Of a stretch of 64,000 nt of DNA, positions 11,838 through 23,689 are shown one piece after another. This DNA is from Suillus spraguei. Taxonomy: Eukaryota; Basidiomycota; Agaricomycetes; Boletales; Suillaceae. Under the pieces are notes generated by a model. The model was not told the DNA's origin. It searched no databases and was given only the letters and a program-made list of their open reading frames with translations. Within the stretch, counting starts at the first letter, position 1, and every line of letters begins with the position of its first letter. Both the position numbers and the translations under genes were made by a program. The stretch lies in the NCBI GenBank assembly GCA_016800925.1, contig JABCPU010000054.1, positions 186,001-250,000 on the forward strand, written 5' to 3'.

Positions 11838-13836
11838 ATGGCCCCGACGAACACACCAAACCCACCAACTGCATCCCAGTCGACAAGAATGAACAATCGC
11901 AAAACAACAGCAAACAAACCTCTACTGTCCATCAGTAAATCTAACGAAGACCACGCGCTAGGAACAGGCATAAGAACAGATGTAAACTCGATCAACTCAG
12001 CAAGAAAGATTCTTGCTACTCATGGGCTGATACTACCAACGGCAGGCAACATGCTACAGCCCATAGCAACAGCCCTATTCAAGTTCAGCATATCAGCCAA
12101 TCTAGGAGCAACTCACATCGATATACTCCGTGCAATGGCCTTCGTTCTGTTTGAGATCGACAGGGAGATAGACGTACAAGGTATTGTTCAGAAGATCCAA
12201 GCCCTAATGGGAGGACCAGTCGCCACACTGGATGAGAAGGTAGAGGAATTAGAGAAAACAATAGAAAAGCACAAGTCAGCATTGGAATACACAGCAACAG
12301 AGGTAAGCAAACAACTCAACTCAGCCGTACTAAACATTGCACAGGCATCCGAGAATGCTACCGCGGTCAGAAACAACACCCCAACCTCGCACAGAGACGT
12401 CACTGAACAGAAAGGCCAGAGATCATACGCAGCTGCAACCAAGGATGGAATTCCGACTCCCTTAGTCAAGGTCCTCACCAGAAGCGAAGCTCAAGTGTGT
12501 CAGATACTTATAGAAAGACGCTCACCGAACTTCACTAACACGCTAATCAACCTCACAGAAATTCAGCTAGTTACGAAAGCCAATCTAGCAGTGGAGGCCA
12601 TGACTAAGGAGGACGCCAACATCCCACAGAACATCAAATTCTTATCAGCAAGATGTCTCCCCCAAGGAGGCATACTGTACGAACTCGACTCAACTGAATC
12701 GGCCACATGGTTCGGTACACCGTCAAACCGCAGCAAGTTTCTTGATGGCTTCGGAATCGAGGCAGCAATCAGAGACAGGGCATTCCATGTCATAGTGGAG
12801 AACATACCGATAAGCTTCGTACCAGAGAACCAAGCGGCACTTTCCGACATCAAACAGAAAGCAGGGATGAGACCCCGGACAATAACTAAGGCAAGATACA
12901 TCAAACCAGTCAACAGACGCAGCCCAGGCCAACATACTGCCCACATCATCCTCACGTTCAATATGAAAGAAAGCACCAACCAGGCAATCAAGTTTGGACT
13001 TACCGTAGCAGGTAAGAAAGTTTATGCAAGGAAACTAATCGCCGAACCTTCTAGATGTCTCAAATGCCACTCTGTCACAACCCACAAAACGAATTAATGC
13101 TAGGGCAGAGACTAGGACTCAAACTAAGGTTATCACAGAGGAAGAGAAGAGCAAGGACGTCTTGGATTGCTACAAGTGTAGATACAAGAGGTTTGAACTA
13201 AAGAACTACTACAGCAAAACTAGCTAACTATATACACATATTGAAACTGAGATATAAACTGAGTTTGAAACTACTAACCAATCATAAAATAGAAATGAGA
13301 ATCGTATGATGTGATGATTGTGACATTGTTATGACATCATATTCTAGAAGGTTCTAAGATCACGTGACACTATCTTATCTTATCTTATCCGATAGCATCA
13401 TAAAAGATCTCTTCATCTTCATCAGGAAGTTCGGTTATAGAAGCAGTTATAGGAATTTCAATGGAGTTTGTGTTTGTCTTAGTGCTGGGTTCAGACACTT
13501 TAGGGAAATTGAGGAAAGAGTAATGATTTGTATTTGGAATTCGTGACACACTCGTTCGATGGATCACACAAGGCAGCGGAGTGTCAGCAAGAATTCGACA
13601 CGTGCGGCACATGCACTGGAATACACAGGACCTTGGCATGCACGATAACTGACCAGAACTTCTTCTTCTGCACGAACTGCAATGCCCAAGGCCATGCAGC
13701 CTGGGACAGGAACTGCCCCACGTTCATCCAGAAATGGGACGACCACAAGAACCGTCATGCAGAAATGAAGTACCACTTCTACCCAACCAAGGATCCCCTC
13801 ACGTGGGAGAGGATCACGGATGCGAACTTCAAATGA
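11838..13836 (+). pseudogene. LINE ORF1 (gag-like, zinc-knuckle), split by a solo LTR
   Basis: The ATG at 11838 opens a ~415-residue frame to the LTR insertion at 13073. After the LTR and its duplicated CACTC, the frame resumes at 13554 and ends in TGA at 13834-13836. The N-terminal part is Asn/Thr/Lys-rich with a possible coiled coil around residues 130-190 (repeated E/K/I/L heptad-like spacing). The C-terminal part has three Cys/His motifs: CLKC...H...C formed across the insertion point, CGTC...H...C, and CTNC-x4-H-x6-C. Such ORF1 proteins bind the LINE RNA. As it stands the ORF is interrupted and could not give a full protein. Confidence 0.85.
13068..13553. mobile_element. Solo LTR (Ty3/gypsy-like) with 5-bp target duplication
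   Basis: The 476-bp LTR is 13073-13548. It begins TGTCAC and ends GTGACA (inverted terminal bases) and is flanked on both sides by the direct repeat CACTC (13068-13072 and 13549-13553). No internal retrotransposon sequence is present, so it is a solo LTR left by recombination. Near its middle it has a tatcttatcttatcttatcc run. Removing the LTR plus one CACTC restores the ORF1 zinc-knuckle frame. Confidence 0.9.
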
Positions 13837-14387
13837 CACGAGCACGAAGACTGGCAAGCGAGTCCACAGCAGCCCAACCAAGAACAGCAACCCCCAAGAT
13901 ACCCCCCGCCAAGGAACAGGGAGAACGAATGGCAAACAGTCCAAAGAAACAGACAACCAAGAACCGCGAACCAAACGAACCCCAACTGCACACCCTTGGG
14001 GGGACAGACACGTATCACGGATATGTGGGGCCAGCCATCGCAAAGCCAGATGACACCGAAGCCATCACAGTCTCTGCAGAACCAACACAAGACTTCACCT
14101 CCCAGCACGCTCGACCCTCACTTGTCATCACCCCGAGGATCCCCAACACCACTCAGTGAATACAACCCAGGCAGATGGAGCAATTACCAAGACCTAGATT
14201 AAATGCCAGAACAACCCAACGACCAATTAGCAGGGGCGACAACTTACAAATCTGGCAACAAAATCTAAGGAAATCGCTCCCAGCCTGGGAGCACATGCTC
14301 AAGGACCTGGACCCGAATGTATATGACATCGCCTGTATACAAGAACCATATCTAAACCCAGTAAAATTAGCTAACACCTCCAACCTA

Positions 14388-16003
14388 CAGTGGCTCAAAA
14401 AACTGTCCGCATGTTTTGGCATTTTTCACTATCTATAATATTGTGTGAGAACAAACAAATGCCTCAAAAACATGCTTATACCACATTGTAGTATGGCTTC
14501 AGGGCTTTCATTTGAGCCCTACACCGTGGGAATCGGTGGAGATATGGTGGAGATACAAGGCTCACAAAATGGTGACTCATGCGGACAGTTTTTTGACTCA
14601 AGTATTTTACAGTAATAACCAGGTATTCTAGTATTTTGTATGACCTCCCTTGGCTTTAATTACTGCCTCTATCCTTCTAGGCATACTCTCAATTAATTTC
14701 TGGCAATCCTCAGCTGTGATCTTCCCCCATTCCACTGCTACTCTCTCCCAAAGCTCCCATACTCCTTTAGGGGGTTTTCATAGGCTTGAAGCTTTTTCTT
14801 GAGTGTTCCCCAGAGATGTTCAATGACATTGACATCAGGAGACTGTGCTGGCCAGTCAAGAACATTGATGTTATGTTCTTCAAACCATTCCCTAGCTCTT
14901 CTGGATGTGTGCTTGGGATCATTATCCTGTTGGAAAATGATATCTTCTTCATCAATCCCTGATTCTGCCAAGCTAGGCAGCAAGTGGTCATTTAAAATGT
15001 CCACATACTGCTCAGCATTCATCTTCCCCTCAACCTCAGCAAGCATTCCCACACAATTCCATCCCATACAGCCCCATACCATTAAAGAACCTCCTCCAAA
15101 CTTGACAGTCCCATTAACCTCTCTGTCTGTTAGGCCATCTCCCTTCTTTTTCCATACATACACCTTCCCATCTGACCCAATCCTATTGATTTTGGTCTCA
15201 TCTGACCATATAACACGCTTCCAGTCCTCTACAGTCCAGTGTTGATGAGCTAAGGCAAAGGCTAGTCTTCTCTGCCTATGTTTGATGGAGAGAAGAGGCT
15301 TTTTCTTCTTTGTTACTGCCTTGAGATGAGCTGCCTTGAGAACATTCCTCACAGTTTGTGAAGAGACAGGGGTAGTGATGGTGGAATTGATATAATGGGT
15401 GGCTTGGACAGCATTATCAGCCTTTCCTGTAGTGATATGTTGGATAATAGCCCTTTTGTCAGTAGAGGTAAGCTTGGATGGACGTCCTCCACAAGAGTTT
15501 TCCTTGTCTGGGTGGCTTTCTTTGATGAACTTGGCCACAGTGGACTTGCATACTCCAGTTCTAGAGGAAATTTGGCGAGCAGAGAGGCCAGCATAAGACA
15601 GAGAGAGGATATTATCTCTTTGAGCAGAGGAGATGGCTTTCATGGTGATTATGACTATGATACATGAGATATTCTGGTTTATATAGTTAGATATAGTCAT
15701 AAAATAACATAATGACACCACTTTATAATTTATATAATAGTGGCATGATTTTTATGGTGTCATAAATGATGATTTATATAGTTTTAATATACACTCAAAA
15801 AACTGTCCACATGAGTCATCATTTTATAAGCCTTATATCTCCACCATATCTCCGCCGATTCCCACGGTGTAGGGCCCAAATAAAAGCCCTGAAGCCATAC
15901 TACAATGTGGTATAAGTATGTCCTTGAGGAATTTGTTCATTCTCACACAATATCATAGATAGTGAAAAATGTCAAAACATGCGGACAGTTTTTTGAGCCA
16001 CTG
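14388..16003 (-). mobile_element. Tc1/mariner-type transposon (DD34E) nested in the LINE
   Basis: A 1616-bp element bounded by TA dinucleotides (14386-14387 and 16004-16005). Long imperfect terminal inverted repeats of over 200 bp begin cagtggctcaaaaaactgtc. Excision with one TA rejoins the LINE endonuclease frame exactly. A rearranged relative lies at 34061-35631. Confidence 0.95.
14628..15643 (-). pseudogene. Tc1-type transposase, C-terminal frameshift
   Basis: Starting at ATG 15643, the protein begins MKAISSAQRDN and has an N-terminal paired-type helix-turn-helix (GLSARQISSRTGVCKSTV). The DDE catalytic triad is visible: D in IWSDET, D in QQDNDPKH and E in NVIEHLW, with 34 residues between the last two (DD34E, the Tc1 spacing). 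The frame runs to 14738. A C-run of five at 14770-14774 appears one base short: adding one base in that reading would continue the typical tail ending GGHTKY at a stop at 14628. The enzyme is therefore nearly complete but has a shifted C-terminus. A longer upstream frame to 15721 exists but lies in TIR-proximal DNA. Confidence 0.88.
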
Positions 16004-19000
16004 TAAGACAGTACTGGGATGTAATATACCCAACAGACCATCATACCAGCCCAGAAAGATCGCAAGTAATAATGCTAGTTAACAAAAAACTCTCAAAGAA
16101 CGACTGGCACACCGTCACGATCAAATCGTTGAACGTAATGGCAATCGAACTGACGGGCAACTTCGGGAAGGTACGCATGTACAACATATATAATGCCTGT
16201 GATCATGATAACACACTAATATTTCTCAAACGGCACATGGCCACGGAGCGCAACACAAGGCAGGTGCAGCGCACTGCTAAAGGCGAACAAGACGCAAAAC
16301 CAGAGTACATAATGTGGATGGGCGATTTCAACTGCCATCACCCTTTGTGGGAACCACAGCATAACACACACTTATTTACAGCAGCAAATCTAAACGCTGC
16401 AGCAGTACTAATAAACCTATTGTCTATGTATAACCTTGTACAGATACTCCCACCGGGTCTAACTACCCTAGAAGCCTCTAATACAAGAAACCTAACACGC
16501 CCGGATAATATGTTCTGCTCCATGCAAATGGAGCAATGGATCAGCAAATGCAGCGTCGAACAACACCTCCGCCCAGTTGTCACAGACCACTTCCCAATCA
16601 TAACGGTCATAGACATAGAACCGGAACGCGTGACGCACGCCCCCAAGCACAACTATCACGCAACGGATTGGGAAGAGTTCAGAGAGTACCTAGCCAGCAA
16701 GCTAAGCAATATCCCACCACCAAATGAACTAACTACCCACGTACAGTTCCAGGAAGCATTGACAGTGCTGATGAGGTGCATTTCGGAAATGGTAGAAGCC
16801 AAGGTCCCTAAATCCAACCCCTCCCCATACGCGAAGCGCTGGTGGTCAAAAGAACTAGAGGCAGAGCGAAAAGGGGTAAGGAAACTAGCTAAAGACTCAA
16901 GAAAACACCTAGCGAGACGGAACGACCCGGTACACGAGGAATACAGAGCGGCGCGAAACAAACTCGCAGAGAACATCAAACGAGCAAAGACAGACCACTG
17001 GAACAAATGGATGGAATCGCTAACACCAAAGGGGATCTGGACCTTTCATAAGTACGCAGCTAGTACACCAACTGACCAAATCCACACCAGAATAAAAACA
17101 TTACAAGACCAACAGGCTGACGGCCAAAATGGTGTAACACAGGATAACGCTCGAAAAAGCGAACTGTTATATAACGTCTTTTTCAGATCACCGGTGGAAA
17201 ACGACTCAGTAGACCCAGACTTCAACTTTGACCCCCCAATATGCAATTTCGAGCCCATAACGGACCAGCAAATCTACCGCGCAATAGCCAAACTAGCTCC
17301 TCATAAAGCCCCAGGCCTGAACGGAATTTGCAACATAGTCTTTACCAAGTGCGCGGATCTAATAGTACCTCACATGGCACCGATCTTCTGAGCTACATTC
17401 ACACTGAAATTCTACCCGAACGAATGGAAGTGCTCATCAACGATAGTGTTAAGAAAACCCGGAAGGCCAGACTACAGTGTGCCAAAAGCGTATAGACCAA
17501 TAACGCTCCTGGATACCATGGCTAAGCTTCTATCCTCCTGTGTAGCAGACAATCTCACGTACATTGCAGAACAACATGGCCTATTACCAGCAACGCACTT
17601 CGGCGGATGGCCAGGCAGATCGACGGTAGACTCACTCCACATGTTAACGAAATTCATAACAGACGCTTGGGCATCGAAAGACGATCACGTCTCACTACTA
17701 TTCCTCGATGTAAAAGCGGCATTCCCAAGCGTAGTTACGAACAGACTCCTGCACATTCTGAAAAGAAAAGGGATACCAACGCAGTACGTCGAATGGTACA
17801 GAAGAAGACTCGAAAATAGAACCACCCATCTCTTCTTTGATGACTACCAATCGAAACTCTTCAAGGTCCCAGATGGACTCGATCAAGGATGTCCATTGTC
17901 CCCAATAGCGTTCATTTTCTACAACTCAGATGTACTGGAAGTCGCTAACCCCAACCCACGCAAAGGAGAACTGAGCCTGGGCTTCCTCGATGATGTCGCA
18001 TTAGCAGCCAGAGTGAAATCATATGAGGAATTGAATGAAAAGCTCAGACACATGATGGAGAAAAGGGGAGGAGCGTTAGAATGGAGTGAATGGCACCACA
18101 CTGAGTTCGAACTTGAGAAAACAGCACTAATATGTCTATCAAGGAAGCGCATACCGGACGAACAGAACCCACGCAAGACCACACCAGAACGCCGCCCAGC
18201 TATCACCATCCGCAATTGCACCATTCAACCGTCGAAATCACACAAGTTCCTGGGCATGATCGTAGACGAGAACCTCAACTTCAAGGAACACGCGGCCTAC
18301 GCACTTGCAAAAGGAACAAAGTACGCACTAGCATGTATGAGGGTGATCCGACCGACAAAAGGAATGCATGGAAGGGCGATGAAACGGCTGTACGAAGGAG
18401 TCATACTGCCAAAAATGCTTTATGCAGCGGACATCTGGTGCTCAGGCCTCGTTGCAAAAGGGAGAGGGAAACAGAGAGGGGGCAGGGGACCGAAAGGCTT
18501 CGCCACACAGATGTCGAGAGTTCAGCGCATGGCCACGACCCTAATAACAGGAGGACTAAGATCAACTTCCAATGATATGTTAGACACGCACGCTAATGTC
18601 TTACCGTTTCAACAGACACTCCACAAAATCTGCCTGAGGGCGACACTCCGCATGGCAACACTCCCAGACACTCACCCACTAGCAAAGGACATCAGGTCAG
18701 CGTACATGTTCGGCGCAAAAAGGGAATTCAAGGGGAGAAAACGACACCCATCTCCACTGCACAAACTGACGTACGAGTACCAGATAGACCCCGACACCAC
18801 AGAGAAGATTAGGCCGGTCAGACACTATCCAAAGTGGACCCCAGACACCGAAACGCACATCGCAGACAAACCAGAGAGAGCAGTGGATGAAGACTTATCG
18901 GCGGAAGAAGACATAAGAGCATACTCGGACGGATCTTCGATCGAAGGAGGAGTGGGGGCAGCAGCAGTGATCATGCGAGGCGAAGAAGTGATTAAGAGTC

Positions 19001-20087
19001 GGAGATTCTACCTGGGCAAGGACACGGAGCACACGGTGTATGAAGGAGAGCTTGTGGGAATGATTCTGGCAGTTCAGCTTCTAAAAGAAGAGGGAGGAGA
19101 AAGGGGGGGTACCATGTCACTGGGGGTAGACAATCAGGCAGCCATCCGTGCAACATCAGCCTTCCGTTCACAACCGGGACACTACCTGATGGACATGTTC
19201 CACGACGACCTACGCAGGGTCATCCCAGCCAACGATGGAAGGAAACTCATCATCAGGTGGACGCCAGGGCATAAGGGCATCCCGGGCAATGAAGCAGCGG
19301 ACGAGCAGGCGAAAGAGGCAGCGAGAGGGAAATCATCGGGAACGAACGAACTCCCGAAATCCTTGCTAACAAAACATGGCGAAACCAAGGAACTGCCACA
19401 TAGTAAGTCAGCGATCAAACAGACATACCACCGCAGAATAAAGGACGAGGCGATGGAAATAGCAAACAACTCACCAAGGTTCACCGCCCTGCGCACCATA
19501 GACCAGTCAGCTCCTTCCAACAAATTCACCGCAAAAACCGCATTGTTACCAAGGAAGCACAGCTCGCTTCTCTTTCAGCTCAGAACGGGTCATATAGCGC
19601 TCAACAAACACCTACACCGGATATCGAAGAGCCAATCAGCCAAGTGCGAAAACTGCAACGCGCACGAGGAAACAGTACATCATTTCCTACTAGTATGCCC
19701 CACCTTCACCAGACAGAGAGACGCCATGCGTCTCGAAGTAGGCCCGCGCAAATACAATATCAAGCACTTGCTCAACAATACTCAAGGAATGAGAGCGACC
19801 CTGAAATACATCGCACGTACAAGACGCTTCGAGCAGACTTTCGGAGATGTTACCCCCCCCAAGGAAAAAGAGGAAAGGAGAGAATAATAGAACGAAACGA
19901 AACCCAAACATAACCGCTTGCCTCCTCACAGGCATCACAGTTCCCGCCCACGCCGGAACCATTGTCAAGACGCTACCAAGACAAGATATATAGAGTAAAT
20001 ACCAAGGTACATACATGTAGGAGATGTCCAACATAGGGCTTAGCCCCAACGGACAATAAACAAGGATTCAAAAAAAAATCAAAAAAA

Positions 20088-20099
20088 ATCACTGTGACT
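20088..20099. repeat. Right target-site duplication of the LINE
   Basis: Second copy of atcactgtgact, directly after the A-rich LINE tail. Confidence 0.85.
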
Positions 20100-22340
20100 C
20101 TCCGCTGCAAAAGTCCAATTGATCGCCATTATGATGCGTTCCGGGAATCCTTGGGTGGGATGTCGTGATGCTAGTCTGAAGTTCTCTACAGCGAGCAACA
20201 AATCATCAGACTTGCGCTGCACCCTGTAACAAGACAAGTAGGCTTTCTGCAACCACAGGTAGCTGAAATATCTATCGGGGTGCAGTGAAGGCAGAACCTC
20301 CAACGACTCTTGGCAGAGTCGAATGGCCTCCTCGGCATCTTCATTCTTCCCAGTTTGCGTGAATGAGAACAGAGTGCTGAGCTCAAATTGTGAAGACCTG
20401 TATGGCGACGTGGATGGCCATGTGGCGTTAACTGCAGTGAATCCCGGAGCAGGTCGATGGCTTCATCGAGATCCTCACTGGTATCCAATTCCTTATATCT
20501 GGCTTGGAGCGTGACGGCAAGGTTGTTAAGTGTGGTATCACGAGTTGGATTTCCAGGCGGGCACAATGTCAGTGCCTCGTGCCGGAGGCTGATGGATCTG
20601 ATGATGTCGTTAACATCATCACCGCGTTGCTTGAAACGGATGTAGAGGGCGCCTCCTAGGTTGTCCAATGAGAAATCATGATGTTTGTGCCCAACAGGGC
20701 ACAGGCGCAGCGCTTCTTCATACAAAGAGATGGCCTCATTGAGGTCATCTGAGTTACCTTGGTGATCGAAGCGGTAATTGAGTGACGCGGCCAGGTTATT
20801 CAGATAGGCGGAGCGTTCAGAATGTCCCTCGGAGAAGAGAGAAACGGCTTCACGACCATGTTGTATGCTCTCTGCTAGATCATCGATGGTACCGCGCTGA
20901 AGAAAGCGTGCTTCAACTGCCTGTGCAAGCTCATTGAGGGCTCTGGGACGATATTTGTTGCCCAGAGGACAGAGCTTGAGCACGACTCGTCGAAGGTGAA
21001 TCCCTTCATCTGATGCGTCAGTTGGGAGATTGTTGCATTTGCGGACCACATAATCGACACTATTTTTCCCTGCCGCGATGCTATGAAGGTAGGTGCCCTC
21101 TGGACAGAGGGCCAATAGCTTGCAGGATAGTTCCGCTGATTCTTGGGTATATATGGCAGTGTTCTCCTTGCTGTAGCGCCAAGTCAGCGCTTCAAAGAGG
21201 TGATAAATAGATGATGAATGATCGGGGTGGCCCTGCGGACGCAGTGCAAGAGCTTCGCGTGAGAAAGAAATGATAGAATTGATGTCTTCAAAATCATTTT
21301 GAATATAACCTTGAAGGCGAGCCCACGCAAGGTTGGCGAGAGCCGCTGCCCGGTGAAGATGGCCGACCGGGCATTGGTCCAGGACCAACTCAAAATGCTG
21401 TATGGCATCGTTGAGGTGAGACACCGTCTTGCTTGCCATGTATCTGGCAAAATGGGCATGGCCCGCATCCGTGTCTCGGGTAATCTGGCATCCGACAATG
21501 GGCTACAGTAGGTGTTCCGTCAACAAAAGCTAACAGCACAGACGCTGATGTCACTCACGTTAAGCAGTGCGCTATCCTGATCGTCACAATCATGTAGAAC
21601 AGTGGCCTTTAGTGTGAGGGAAGGCTGGACACTATGAACCGGTGGGAAGGAGAGAACTGTAAGATGTTAGTAGATGTGCATGAATGGAAAGCAGGTAACT
21701 CACCGAAAGGCTCATTTCTGTGATCAAGCAGCGCATTCCATGATGTTTCAAGTTTTCCGATGACTTCTCCATTGCCCAGCGTGCGACCGAGCTCGAAGGA
21801 AGCTCTGATCTCCACTGATAATGCAGGAGACGCATCTAATGATCTACAAACAAAAGATTAGTCCTCGAGTTATATAGAAAAATCTCAATGAACTTGTACA
21901 ATGTTACGGTATCGGCCCACACTGTAGATTTGTCGGATAATAAGATTCCAATGGCTGATTTCCAGCACCTGCTCGAGTTGTGACTGATGGATACGTAGAT
22001 GCCTGCTGGAATGCGCTCAGAAGGGACTGTGAGATTTTCCCCACTGACAACTGTAGATAGAACGTGAGGATCACCAAACGAATATGAATGTGATATGGAT
22101 TGACCTTCGAGTCTGATATATCGGTCCCAGCTACCAGGGTGGAATGGTGCATAATGACAAGGAATATGGGCTGAGTGGTATGAGTGGTAGAGACGACGAG
22201 GGTAAGGATATGGGGACTGTGAATAAAGTTCAGGTTAGAGGGTTCAGGTCATGCTGCACATGTATTTCCACGTTGTTGAGGGCTGTTCGGCATGATCGAA
22301 GCTGCCGGTGTGTGATTGCACAAAGCACTGAGGCTAAAGA

Positions 22341-22757
22341 CATCAGGAAATCATGAGTTTACCTATTCCTTACTTATTTCAAACTTTTCCCACTTATTCC
22401 AAATGGATCTACTTATTTCTCTTAAATTACCACCTGGTCCCAACTGAACTATCAGGATCTGTTAGCCATCATTATAAATGTGTGCTATAAAATTATTGGA
22501 CTCTTAATTTGCAAAATAGTACCTCAAGAGAATATTTGAGAAATAAAATCATCAGCATTAATGTGTCACTCGAGCTTCATACTAGTCACTAATTGTTGGT
22601 CTTATGCAATGAAACTTGTCTCTCAGGCCCAACAAACATATTGGAATACTCAATTTTGAAGCAGTTGTCAAATTTCAGAAAAAAAGTAGGTCCATTTGAA
22701 ATAAGTGGGAAAAGTTTGAAATAAGTAAGGAATAAGTAAACTCATGATTTCCTGATG
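22341..22757. mobile_element. 417-bp MITE-like element with ~75-bp inverted repeats
   Basis: Both ends read catcaggaaatcatgagttt inwards, and the inverted match extends about 75 bp with three or so mismatches. The interior is AT-rich and has no ORF. Compared with units 2 and 3, the insertion lies in the 5' flank of CHAT pseudogene 1, between gctgaggctaaaga and gatcacc. A possible 2-bp GA duplication is visible, but the exact target duplication is uncertain. Confidence 0.8.
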
Positions 22758-23444
22758 GATCACCGAATAGCAGACCAGATATATGCTGAAGTGGACGATG
22801 TCAAGGTCAGCCAGTCAACAAGAAAGGCAGCATATTTCATGATGGTTGAAGAAGACATGCGAGTCTCAGAGAGCTCTGCGAACCTTGCCACTTTCATCAT
22901 GGATTGTACTCAGGTGTAGCACTCATTTAACGCGAGGCTAAGAATTCAGTGTATTTTATAGTACAAACAATACAAACCAATGAAAACGACGCGTTGATGC
23001 ATTCTATACGAGTCTGATTGACAAGGCGTGAATACTTGAGTGAGGGTGTTGTAGAAACAGGTATAAAAGTTTACATGGCAGGTGGAATGCAAGAGCTACA
23101 TGCCGGGACGCTGAAGGACATGTTGAAGACCTTCGCTTGGCACAGCGGTGATACCATTAGTGGGCCATGCGAAGAAAGTACTGGACCGGGAGGGGGAGTT
23201 GCACTATGTCACGAGCGTTAAAGACAACTTCCAACTTGAATATGCCGGGGTCTTTTCCGGAGGCTGGAGACCTAGTGGTCTGAACACCACGGTAAGTAAA
23301 TCAGTACGTCCAGCTTCAGAATGTTATAGGGAACGAACCATATTAATATTCAACTGTACTTTAGCTAGTCTGGAGTCTGAGTCGGTCCTCGGAAGAAGCG
23401 CTTACCATGACTATTCTCAGTTTCACGTCGGTCTTCGAAGAGCA

Positions 23445-23605
23445 AGAACGAGCCTAAAAGTGTATTTCCCCACATTTGTCATATTCCTCTCGATTTTGGG
23501 CTTCGCATGTACGACCCACTAGGTAATGACAGGTCACTGATCATCACGATTCACCACCCGAGTCACAAGTTGCTCAGTGTCCAAATTCTTTATGTAAGTA
23601 GGCAA
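23445..23605 (+). pseudogene. Fused fragments of NACHT-gene and WD40/ERV46-flank sequence
   Basis: 23450-23520 matches the NACHT-WD40 coding sequence near 45705-45775 (shared runs such as cccacatttgtcatattcc and ttgggcttcgcatgtacga). 23535-23605 matches 54178-54250, the end of a WD40 relic downstream of ERV46 copy B. This is a deletion scar from the duplicated block and codes for nothing intact. Confidence 0.7.
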
Positions 23606-23689
23606 ACATTATGTATAACACGCTTTCTCCCTCCAATCAAGCCTCCCTCCAAAACTCGTAGAAGAAGAACATTCCACATATTCAATAGC

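Larger units (their letters stand above)
13833..19887 (+). pseudogene. LINE ORF2: endonuclease - reverse transcriptase - RNase H
   Basis: The frame can start at the ATG overlapping the ORF1 stop (ATGA, 13833-13836). It is then broken by a TGA at 14157-14159, the Tc1-type insertion (14388-16003) and a TGA at 17389-17391; otherwise it is open to 19887. The APE-type endonuclease shows IQEPY, WMGDFNCHHPLW and TDHFPI. The reverse transcriptase shows AYRPITLL, FLDVKAAF, GCPLSP and FLDD (in place of the commoner YADD/YIDD). RNase H shows YSDGS, YEGEL, VDNQAA and GHKGIPGNEAADEQA. A C-terminal C-x2-C-x7-H-x4-C-type motif follows. The insertion and stops make it non-functional as it stands, although each domain looks well preserved. 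Confidence 0.9.
11659..20087 (+). mobile_element. Full-length LINE (Tad1-like non-LTR retrotransposon with RNase H)
   Basis: The element is bounded by perfect 12-bp target-site duplications and ends in an A-rich tail (two runs of eight or more A separated by tc). It has a ~180-bp 5' UTR, a gag-like ORF1 with zinc knuckles, and an ORF2 with APE-type endonuclease, reverse transcriptase, RNase H and a C-terminal CCHC motif. A solo LTR and a Tc1-type transposon are nested inside; without them the LINE is about 6.3 kb. It lies antisense to the CHAT gene it interrupts. Confidence 0.92.
10099..22152 (-). pseudogene. C2-TPR-CHAT pseudogene 1 (LINE-disrupted)
   Basis: The CHAT part is 10099-11650, the TPR part 20100-21502, and N-terminal C2-like exons follow at 21559-21656, 21704-21843 and 21900-~22130. 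The same exon/intron pattern as the intact gene at 28961-32567 is visible. At least four defects show. A LINE sits between the TPR and CHAT parts. One base is missing near 20367 compared with unit 2, throwing the TPR frame. The CHAT catalytic cysteine codon is CGT (Arg) at 10384-10386, where units 2 and 3 have TGT. The start region has diverged so that the ATG at 22152 is out of frame with the C2 region. The 5' splice site of intron 1 is also lost, as in unit 3. The CHAT His (HLACHG) is still present. Confidence 0.9.
9780..23620 (-). repeat. CHAT segmental-duplication unit 1
   Basis: The block consists of 3' flank, CHAT pseudogene (interrupted by a LINE) and 5' flank. It is alignable by eye to unit 2 (28665-33120) and unit 3 (37640-42345). 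Its 5' end (22920-23300) matches 4920-5200 and 41880-42060. At 23440-23520 it runs into a fragment matching NACHT exon sequence near 45700-45780, and at 23540-23605 into a fragment matching 54180-54250. Confidence 0.75.
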
